From Hyphochytrium catenoides (taxonomy: Eukaryota > Sar > Hyphochytriomycetes > Hyphochytriales > Hyphochytriaceae), in the NCBI GenBank assembly GCA_900088475.1, contig FLMG01004362.1, positions 1-40,416 of the forward strand: 40,416 nucleotides of DNA, written 5' to 3'. This document shows, one piece after another, positions 1-9,900 of this stretch (positions within the stretch are counted from its first letter, which is position 1; each line of letters starts with the position of its first letter). The translations under genes were made by a program, and so were the position numbers. Under the pieces are notes generated by a model. The model worked only from the letters and a program-made list of their open reading frames with translations. It was not told the DNA's origin and searched no databases.

Positions 1-551
1 AGAGGAGAGAGAGAAGGAGAAAGAGAGAGGAGGAGAAAGAGAGAGAAGGAGAAAGAGAGAGGAAACGGGGCAAGAGAAGAGAGTGACGATAAGAGAGAGG
101 AAAAAGAAGGAAGAGGTGTAGGTCTTCTTCCTACATACAGAACGGCAAGAAAAGAGCTCTTGGCCTGTTTGTTGGCTATAGAACAGTGGAAGTGGTGGCC
201 TCACACAGACACTGCAAGGTCAGCTGAGAGTGTTGGTGCGGCGGTACATGCCAACTCACTGTTAGATTACTTCTGCCCTTGCGAAAAGACAGGCAGAGCA
301 CGGCAGACGAGAGGCAGAGGCTGTTGACTTTTCTTCTGAGTTGGGGAAGTAGTGGAAGACTCGTGCTGAGAATAGCGGTCAGATCGAACAGCCAGCTGCA
401 CTAGAGGAGAGACATTGGAGGCACATGTGCATTGCTCAATCTCTGTATGCGTCCTGCTCTAGTCATCCGGATATAAATTATAGGACTCTGAAGCTGCTAC
501 GTCTAGTCTAGAGCTCAGTAGCACTCCTCTTCCTGGAGACTTCAGATCCTC
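1..551. other. Upstream region with purine-rich tract, no gene seen
   Basis: The first 120 bases are a low-complexity GA-rich tract (repeated gaga/ggaga units). The rest is ordinary sequence leading to the start codon at 552 and may hold the promoter and 5' leader of the PX gene. The antisense frame overlapping 459-791 is the shadow of exon 1 of that gene. No RNA gene was recognised. Confidence 0.5.
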
Positions 552-1922
552 ATGGGCAACGGTCAGAGTGATCCATATGCGTCGCCCAAAGCGCAGCCAC
601 TCCAGCAGGTCTCTCCTGGAGCTAGTCACAAAGACCTGAGCAGTCGTGGACCAGAATACACAGCATCTCCTGACAGAGTCCGAGATCATCCCTCTAGAAA
701 CCTCTTTCCTCAGGTGACCGGCTACTATTCGGATCCCAAGACGGGAAGACTGCTCTATACGATCGAGGTTCCTGGACGCAAAGGTAAGCACTGCAGCTCT
801 TGCGCTGGGGTGGTCGTACGGTGTAGACGAGGACTGTAACAGCCAGAAACGGAACAGATTCTTCTCTAGAGAATATGAGGAGAGACACAGTCAGGAAGAT
901 AGTCCCTTCTTGAAGTGAGTGGGCTAAACAAGGAAGGCAAAGACTGACAGATGGGAGAGAGACGGAGGGTCTAATGCGAACTATTAGAAAAAGGTTAATG
1001 ACTGCGGCAGCAAAGAGTGAAGGTAAAGGGGAAAGAGGTTGGGCCGTAGCTTTGCTCTGTGCGAAGCTCTATCTAGGGCCTTCCCTCCGTGCAACTGGCT
1101 GATTGTCTGACTCTGTTCCGTTCGACAGGGCGCCTGACGGCATACAGCATCAAGCGGCGGTTAAGTGACTTTCGGAAGGTATACAAGCATCTGGAGAAAC
1201 TCATAAATGACGAGCATGTCCCGGCCACTGGACCCCACTACCGAGCGGCATCCTTTGACGAGGAGGAGGCCTATCACGAGTTAGTGCTACCAAGCTTCCC
1301 CGAGGACTCAGTCCTGCACAAGGTGGCGCGGTATGGCTTCGGTTATCGGGGTCATGGGCTCATGATGGACAGAATCAAGAGCTTACAACGGATCCTAGAC
1401 GTTGCCACCTCGCATCCACGTACGAGGGACTGTCCGCCTCTCATCGAGTTCTTAGGTCGGCCTCCCGATGATACTCAGGAGTCGAGATATGTCTCCTTCG
1501 AAGAGTACGCCGTGCCAAGGCGCCTTACTTACTCTTGTGAGCTCAGGGAGAGGAGAAAGCTGGTGGCAGAGTCACCCAGAGCTATTAGCATAGCAGCTTC
1601 CCGGCGGCAGAAGAAGAAGCGCCGACTGCGGAACAGCAAACACGGGGAAATAGCCAGTTTTGATACGTCGACAGCCGGCAGTCCTGATGAGCCCAAAGTA
1701 TGGTTAGGCCCTGACCATCGAGCCCTAACGGAGGAGGACTTACTGCTCAAGCGTGCTCATGCGCTAGAGGAGCTCTCTAAGACTTTCATAGAGGAAGCGC
1801 CCGAGGAAGAAGAAGCAGCGACAGCCTCAGATCAAGAAACTCCTAGATGCACCCGGCGGCCTAGCCCGTCTCACAAACGACTGAACAGTGTAGGAGGAGT
1901 GACGGCTGCAAAAGGGGCTTGA
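552..1922 (+). CDS. PX-domain protein with N-myristoylation signal
   Basis: Two exons, 552-783 and 1129-1922, join through a phase-1 intron (donor AAG|GTAAGC, acceptor GACAG|GG) and give 342 codons including the stop. The N-terminus MGNGQS has Gly2 and Ser6, a good N-myristoylation signal. Residues about 50-185 resemble a PX (phox) domain: the RRLSDF core at 87-92 with the basic and Phe residues used for phosphoinositide binding, a Pro-containing LPSFPED loop near 131-137, and a closing helix pair with the pattern RIKSLQRIL...EFL near 155-185. The C-terminal third is charged, with basic KKKRR and acidic EEEE stretches, and looks disordered. Known of the family: PX domains bind phosphoinositides, often PI3P on endosomes. 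Inferred: a peripheral endosomal or sorting-nexin-like adaptor held by both lipid anchor and PX domain. No BAR region is visible. The exact family member is not identified. Confidence 0.85.
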
Positions 1923-2312
1923 AGCCAACGTGACGATAAAAGAAAACGAAAAATAGAAAAAAGTGAGAAGGAAGTGGTTTGAGTGGAAGGCAACTTGGGC
2001 CCAAGGGTGGCAAAGTGTCCCATGTCTCTTACGTTGTAGGTTCTATCCTGTGCATATATGTAACATAATGGTCAACTATCAAGCTAAAGTTACATGGCTG
2101 GCTTCGGGGTAGCGTTCTTACTCTTTGAGCTTAGCAAGGCCACTCCGCTTTCCAAGACTACTCTCCAGGAACAGAGGTAACGTGAGATCCTTCTTGCGGG
2201 CAGGAACTGCTGCAGTGCGAACTCATATCTGGCTTCCTCCTCCTGTTGTCGCAGAGGCCAGAACGAGGTCTCATGGTTTGAACTCTCTTCATCAGGGCAA
2301 GAGAACCATTGT

Positions 2313-2937
2313 CTACTTCATCTTTCGCATCGCTTCTAGCTCCTCTACAGAAATATCCTCTTGGAGCATATCCATGTTCTGCATAGCAAATGTCCGGAGA
2401 GTCTCAGGATTGGGATTGAGCACTGCCTCCACAAGCTCCGGGTGAGTAGTCTTCAGCTCCTCGAAGCGCTTCTTAAGGGATTCTGACTCCTATAAAAGCG
2501 GGAGAATCTCACTTAAGGCGTTCTCTGCTGTCATCTTAAAGTCGTAACTCTATGAGCTTCATTTACCTGTTTGCTGGGCTTCGGTAGCTTCACCTTTGGA
2601 AAGTGTGGAAACCCTCGCATTTCATAAAAGTCTGAGCCAGGACCGAGGGTTTGCATGAATTCTTCATAGTTCATATCCTTCAACCGAGATTCTTGAAGCA
2701 TCGCGGTAAGCACTAATAGTAGATAGCTGTTCCTGTTCCTCGCAGCTTACCTAGATCTCCATACTTCTCCTTCAAGACATTGCCGTACATTCGCATGCCT
2801 AGTTCGTACTGGTAAATGGCCTCATCGTACTTTGGATCTCCTCCTTCAGGTCTGGGATGCTTATAAAGGTAGTCTGCTTTCGATGAACCCGCAGAGGTGT
2901 GCACCAGGAACAGGTAAAGAAGAATCAGCCATCGCAT
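2313..2937 (-). CDS. Small secreted or ER-lumenal protein of unknown function
   Basis: Three exons on the minus strand: 2937-2751, 2712-2567 and 2489-2313. The introns are 38 nt (2713-2750) and 77 nt (2490-2566). Phases close exactly for 169 residues. The start at 2937 is chosen because the product then begins MRWLILLYLFLVHTSAG, a clean signal peptide; an in-frame ATG at 2976 would add 13 residues before it. The mature part is charged and helical, with a Tyr-rich stretch (YDEAIYQYELGMRMYG) and a C-terminal acidic/helical tail ending in EELEAMRKMK. There is no transmembrane segment after the signal and no KDEL-type ending. I do not recognise the family. The 38-nt intron is the shortest one supported here and shows how small introns in this genome can be. 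Confidence 0.75.
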
Positions 2938-3407
2938 AGGGCCACATGTCGTTGCTAAAATATGCCTCAAGACCATAGTGTCACAATACGGTGAGCTGTG
3001 CTGAGCCTATGGTACACCGATGAAACACTTAGGATTTCCCGCTATTATCGGGTCCACTGATGCACTATCAATCTTTATTCACTCTAAGCTGGCGCCGCAG
3101 CACCTAGACGAGGGTAGAGCGTCAGGGTACAGCAGTTAAGCCCTTAGCAGCAAGCTGAGAAGAGACATAGAAGCAGCCTAAATCTTCTTCTTCTCCTGGG
3201 TTCGTTAGTCTCTAGCCAAGAGTGTGCGGAGAGCAAAGAGGCTTATGGTCCATGCTCCTTGGCCTCCGACATGAGGAGGAATCAGACATCAGACCGTGAA
3301 GACCGCGCGCCGCAGAAGTGGCGGCGAGAACGGGAGCCTTACTCGCGTGACGGTTCGTCGATCGGCAAAAGGTTGAAGCTTCCTTTCTGTCAGTCCAAAG
3401 AAGCGAC

Positions 3408-3783
3408 CAATATCTCGAATTTCTGCTTTAATATCCTAGCGTATTCTTCATTCAAGGGTTATTATCACTGATCTAAACATCCTGCAATTTCAGACACCCC
3501 CGGGAAACTAGCAGACATCTCTTATGGAGTTTTCACGCATCCCCCAGGATAAATGCCATCCGAAGAAGCTGTATTTCACTTGAACCTTTGAACCCCCGAA
3601 CCGAGTTACCGAATTGTAGCTTATTCGTAATTCAGTACTATTATTATCACTGATCTGAACGCTCTGTACTTTCAGACATCCCCGGGGAGATAGGGTAACC
3701 AGCAGACACCCCCATGAAGTCTTCACGGTTCCCCCAGGATAAGTGCCATCAGAATCTGCATTCTGCTTGAAGCTTCGAAAGTC
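3408..3783. repeat. Degenerate tandem direct duplication, two ~185-nt copies
   Basis: Copy A (about 3408-3596) and copy B (about 3597-3783) share blocks in the same order: ttattatcactgatct at 3459 and 3641, then a ttcagaca...cccc block, then cccccaggataa at 3541 and 3731. The spacing between copies grows from 182 to 190 because copy B has a small insertion near agggtaacc. Neither copy has a convincing reading frame. It lies in the gap between the secreted-protein gene and IML1, so it could hold duplicated regulatory sequence or an old mobile-element remnant. Confidence 0.7.
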
Positions 3784-3965
3784 AAGCAAAAGACTTTAGG
3801 AAATTGGGCAGACAAGCATTTTCGCCAGAGTTATTTTATCGGCACTACTGAAGATCCTCCGAAGCAAGTCGCGGTGAAGTCAGAGGATGGGGGCATACCT
3901 TCATCTGGTCCAGGCATGACATAGAGAGCCCAGAATAGGCTAGAGGCCAGGTACCGTGTCCCAGC

Positions 3966-6900
3966 ATGCCGCAGAACGCTGCTAAGGGCGATGCTGCTGG
4001 TGAAGCTCCCGGTAAGGTGCTGGGGGGGTGGATGGCCTCGAGGAGGCGAAGTGGACTGGCGGGCTCCCAAGCAACTGCCCGAAATGATGTCTTCCAAAGC
4101 AATCGTTCAGGGCCTCCAAGCCCCCGTTCTCGGAGAAGGCGCGCCACTGTTCACGCGGTAAGTAATTCTGGATATGGCATGAGAGCGCTGTTTAAAGTCG
4201 GCGAGCAGGATGCCCGTAGCCCAGGCCTGGATATGATGAACCTGGAGGCAGCTGGAAGCAATGAGGCGTCACCGACGACAGCAAATGCTCCGACTCCACT
4301 GTCCTCTAGAAGGGTGAATGACACTAGCCAAAGTCGGAAGGGGCAGATAGCACTAAAGAAAGCAAAGCTGATGGTCCATGGGCACGAGTTCATGAACGGG
4401 GCCGAGCTCGTCATCAATCCAGACTCCTTTCCCCACATCGCGGTCAGTTTAAGATATCACTGGGCCTTTCTAAGCTCATACATTGCAGTTCGACGCGTCT
4501 CACCTTAACATGTTGACCTCAGCTTAATGACATACTCGAGATCCGTCAGCCTGGGCATCAGCATCCTAGGCTTCTTCTGCAAGTGACTTCGCTCGAGCCA
4601 GTGAAGGGTAAGCTTCAGGTTAGTGTCCTGGCGGAGGTGGCGTCGCAGTTCCACCTGGAGGCCTTCCGTGACGTCGAAGTCAAGGTAATAAAGGCTCCGA
4701 ACTGTTTGCGCAAATAGACACTACGGCGGGACTTAACGCTTCGTGCGCTTAGCGTGTAGATCCGGCCTCCGTATCCGTGGATTTTATTGAACTGACCTTC
4801 AAGGACCAGTTCGTTTCCAGGGCAGATATATGGCGGTTCAAGGTGAGGAGCGGAGGTTGGGATCGTTAAGATTGTGCTAGAACGGCTGTGAACAGAGTTC
4901 ACGAATGAGCAGGAGAAGATCCAGAGAAAGCAATCGGAGAGACAGGGAGAGAAAAAAGGGGAAAGCACCCTCGCCACGAGAGAAGAGGATGAACGAGCGG
5001 AATTGAAGAGAGGGAGAGAAAGAGGTGCACGAGGAAAGCAAAACGCGAAGAGCCGTGCTAGAAAATAGAGGATGGAGTAGCAAAAATCGCCATTTGCCGT
5101 CCTCGCCCTTAACACGGCAACGTCACCATGAACTGCAGCTGGCAATATTCGGAAAGTCCGTCTATGTTGGCAAGAGCTTGACGATGCTTGGGATCAGAGC
5201 GCAGGTGAGTGCGGCTTGCTAGCTGTCTAGTGGACGGAGGAGAGAGACGGCGTTCATGCTTCACTGTAATAGGTGAAGGAGCTCTTGGCGGATATGAAAC
5301 CTATCAGCAGCGGCGTGATCAATGAAAACACCAAGTTCATCTTTCGGTAGAGCCATCATGCGTTGCTCTCTGCTCCTTCTGCCGTGCCGGCTTTGCGTGA
5401 ATTATCCTTTGCACCTGACACATCTTGCCCATAGAGCTCCATTCTCTATCTTTTTGCTACAGTTTCTCTATGGCCCTGACCCAGAACTTCCTCTCCTAGT
5501 TCTCGGTCGGCGCGTATCTTCTGGCTGGTGCAAATGAGTACGGAGATGTGGGACTTTGATGATAGCGGGGATCTGTACTTTGAAAAATTTGTGAACCAGT
5601 TTGTAAAGGTGAAGGAGAGGCTAGAAAGTCTGTATTGGGTCTTCTATCGCTTTTCTTCCCTCGCTCTGTCAGATACTTCTATCGCACGTGTCTGACTTTT
5701 TCCGGTGCCCCTTTCTTAAACGTGATAAGCTGCCGCTCCTGTCGTGTCAGAAAGGCAGAAGCGTCTGCCTAAAGTCATGTCGATATCTTCGTAGTGCTTG
5801 TCTTAGTACATGCCTCTAGTCTCATCACTTGACTGACTCTGATTCTCTTGCAGATGCTCTTTCAGAGGTGGATGGACATGGGTGTGAGCCATTCTCTCAC
5901 CGTTGTTTTCTTCTGCCGAGTCTTCTATGACAATGACCAGTTCCCGAAGGACTTCCGTCCACCCTGCAGTGCGGTTATGAACGGATGGTATGTTTGCTGC
6001 CCTATCTCACGACATATTCTTCATTGCACTTGCACATTGCTCTTCTTGCGTCTCTCCTGCATCAGCAATTTGCACGACTCCTCCGCCTTGCCACGGATAA
6101 GTTTGTCAGCCATGGATCTTGCTGTTCCTTACCCACGCGGACGACTTAGGTACCCGGGCCAACCTGATTCTGATGGGACCTGGAAGTATGGCCATGGCCC
6201 TTCTATCCGAGTGGATGCAGAAGGCCGTCTTTATGAAGATTTCTACAAGGTCCCTTTCTCTTTTCAGTTCCCTAGCTTTACTGACTAATCAACTGCTTGC
6301 CCGACAGATTTCAACAGCGTCTAGCTCTCGACTTCCATTTCTCCAGACGCTGGTTTTTCATCGCCTCAACTACTTCCTAGATAACCATGTCTTTGTAGGT
6401 TGTGGTACACAACCATAAGGGTCCCGATTATAGCGAGGTCATTCGCGTACTGAAGAAGGAGTTCAACGTCCATCCCGTCCTACACCGTTGGAGGAGTGCT
6501 GGACAGGCAAGTTCTAGGTTGTGAGCTTAGACGGGCTGGGAAGGGGAGTACGGTCCAAGTGCTTGTGTGCTGTAGGCGAAGAACCAACAATGCAACGTCA
6601 GGATCGCGGATGATAGAGTCATCTAAAGAGCTCTTCTAATTCGGAGGTTTGTCCCAGGGAAATAAAGCTAGTTATCGGGTGACGCGGGGCCCTTTTGGAG
6701 ACGAGACATACCAGTGGGATGCATTGCCCAGTGGAGTCCCTAGTAATGCAAGTGAAGGTAAGCAGAAAGGGAGAGCATGTCGCAGGAATACGGGTTGAGA
6801 GACACCATATAGTTTTCTTCCCGAGACTTGCAATGGGTTACGCCATCTGGTCTCTCTCTCTTTCTCATTTCTTTCACTCTCTCTCTCTCTTTCACTCTCT

Positions 6901-9900
6901 TTTCTCTGCTAGGAAACTTCCTGGAAGCCATCAATGTCTGCCTCAATATATTGGATAAGCACTACATGGATAGAGATCTGTCGAGAGCAGGACAGAGTAT
7001 TGTCATGATCAGCGCTGGTTGCGGAACCTTTAAGGTACTCTTGATGAGCCTGATGGCTCATTAATTGTCTGATAACTTACTTGCCTTCATACCTGTTATT
7101 GGATTAGTCCCTTCATCTCGTTCACAATCTCTCTCTTGCTCTCTCTCTGTAGCTCTCTGAACTGCTTGCTGGGCCTAAGGTCAATGCGGTCCTCTTACTA
7201 ATCGCTTACGTGCTGCCCTTAGGTCGATGAGCGACTAGCTGAATTAACAAAGCAGAGAATGATGGACAATGGCATTGGGATGGACATGCTCTCCTTACGC
7301 ACCCGCCACTGCACGTGGTGCCTCTGTTTATCTTTAAGAATAGACCGCGAGGTGTCTGCTTCCGATTGTTAACCACGTTTATTTCATTCGCTGACCGTCG
7401 ACCCTCCTACAGTCCACGGAGTCACCCTGGGAGCCAAGCGGGAGGACGTGAAGTCTCCAGCCTCTTACGGCGTAGATAGCAGCCGCTCCTTAAGCTACAA
7501 TGCTGCCGAGGGTAGGGTATATTCTGAGTGTGAGCGCGTTCGGTCCTTCACTGCCATCAAATCAAGTGCGAGGCTCTGAGTCTCAGTTTATTGCTCCTTA
7601 TTCAGTTCTGCCTAACGTTATGGGAGAGGGCACCTACTCTAGTGCCACTCTCTACATTCTGCTTGATAGCTGTCTAAAGCAAGCAGCTTTGAAGTGACCC
7701 TCTATCGGCATATGCCTGTCCTCTGATCACCCTCTCTCTCACTCCTCTTCTATCTCTCTCACCCTGTCTCTGACTTTCTCCCTCTCCCTCTCCTCCCTTA
7801 ACCTCTTCGTCCTCCCGCTCCCTTTTCGCTTCTGGCTCCCTTCTTACTTCCTCAGGGCTACCGCCACCCCGCGCGCTGGACTCCGTATTCTACCTAATTC
7901 CGCATTGGATGAACATCTCATTTCTAGATTTGGATGGCAGAGTGCTCTCTAACTCTAAGGACGGCCCTGGGAAGAGCAGCAAGCCCTTACTGGCTCCAAA
8001 TCTTTCAGTCTCCTCCTCCTCACTTGCCAGATCTGCTATTAGCCCATTCAACTCTTTGTCGTCTACCTCTTCCTTGGCGGAGGGAACGAAAGCTGTTCTA
8101 GAGACGGTGAAGGAGGAACAGCCCTCGCTTAACACATTTGAGGACAGAGGCAGAAGGAGTGATGAGGGAGAAGAGGAAGCAGGACCGTCTTCTTTCCTTG
8201 ACGGCACAGCTCGCCAAATTGAAGAGGGAGACTTTGTGCCGATACCTCTCTGTAGGTTTATGAGCACAGGGGGCAGGAATTCTCTCCGGTCTATCTCCTC
8301 CGCCCTAGCAACGAGGATTACCGACTGCCCTTCTCGTCCTCTCTCCTTTCCGGTGACGAGATTGATGAGCCAGGGAGCTTTGCACGCACGGCCCCATCCG
8401 CTCCAGTTACAGCTTTCTGTTTCTGTGGAGTCTAAAGAGGGGCTGGACGGACCGGTAAGTTCTATCGAATTTTAGAGAGAGGCTACGAACGAGAGATGTC
8501 AGCTTTCAAGCACATGTACAGAACATGGAGAAAGCGGCAATGGGACAGGAGGTGTTCATGAAAATGAGGGCTAAACGTGGAAAATGATCGAGAGAAAAGT
8601 GATGGGAGTCACCCTAAGAGGTGAAGCGGATAATCAGAGAGACAGACAGACAGAAAGACGAGGATGCCGTTATCAAACTGACAGCTGTGCAGGGAAGCTT
8701 CGTAGAAGATACCACCCCGTTTCTTCTTTCTGCAGGATCCATGCAGGTAGATCTTCGCATGTTTCGACCATGAACGCTAGCTTGAGCTTACGATGAACGA
8801 TTTCTTTCGATCCTCAGCGACGGACCCGTCACGCGTCCATATCAGAGGAGGAAGAAGGTGCGTACCATAAATCGTACTTGTTTGATTGCGTTGGTTGGCT
8901 GGGAGGCAGCAGAGGTCATTGCGGAAGTATGATAGGCCTCTGAGGAGGCTGGAAGCTCAGTATCCTTAACTTTGGAGGTTGTCATTGAAGAGCGAGTATA
9001 GATCTACGGCCGGTACTGACGTCTTTGCTTAGCAAACCCGTTTGATCTGTATGACCAAAGCGTCTTTAAAGTTCCTGGAGTGGAGAGACAAGACGCAGAA
9101 TTTGATAGCGGACATAGCAGCCGTCCAGTCAACCCAGCCACTCCGCGGAGCACCCTTACTCGGCCTAGCTCAGAACAGCACCTTCCAGGATTAGCGGACT
9201 CTCCTATGGCCCAACAGCGTAGCTATGGGCTAGGCGCCAAGCCTGGAAGCTCTAGAAGAGCTCCGGAAAGAGATAGAGAATTGCCACAGCCTCCCTCTTC
9301 CGCGTTGAAGAGGATTAGCACCGGCCATTCCCTCACAGGACGACCGCTGACTAATACCCTGCCTCTAGGAAGCTCAGCGCAGGTTGGTTCATCTGGACAG
9401 TTTCATTGATCTCTTGTCTCTTTCTCTACTCTCAGCTATCTGGGACAAACTTCCCTTTGATCGTTGCTTCCTCTCTCTGTATTGTTGTCAGCGGAGTAAT
9501 ATGAAGAGACAGAGAGCCATAGGTTCCGTCTTCGGAAACAGAGGAGGATCCAGTGAGCGGGCAGTCACCTCATCAGGAGACAGCACTCTATGCGCAGGAC
9601 CCGATCAGCGTACGACAGCTGGTTATTTTCCCTCATAGTTTGCTATAAGGCCCCTGAACCCAAGCGTCTCACTCTAAGTCAATCCTCGTCCCACCCTTCA
9701 GCGCCCAACGAGGTTGAGAACGCTAGGACAGGAAAAGGAAGTGAACAGCCGTCCAAGAAAGGAAGGTTAGATCTATCGCTTTAACCAGTTTGCTGGCCAT
9801 CCTCTAAGATCATCTCTTGCACTGCTCATGACTGCATTTATTCTGTTCAGTCACCAGAGCAAGGACCAAGCTCATCTCAGCTCCAGCGCCCCTATGGCGT

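Noticed and set aside
3408-3783. CRISPR-like array
   Set aside because: Only two long diverged copies, no short exact repeats with unique spacers, and the window is eukaryotic.
4350-4540. A doublecortin (DCX) domain at the IML1 N-terminus
   Set aside because: The first impression came from reading across the wrong acceptor. Using the acceptor at 4522 gives FPHIALNDILEI, which fits the IML1 N-terminal domain.
8736-8746. An 11-nt microexon (after TTCTGCAG, before GTAGAT) in IML1
   Set aside because: Including it breaks the phase between exons 7856-8454 and 8818-8857, which join cleanly without it.
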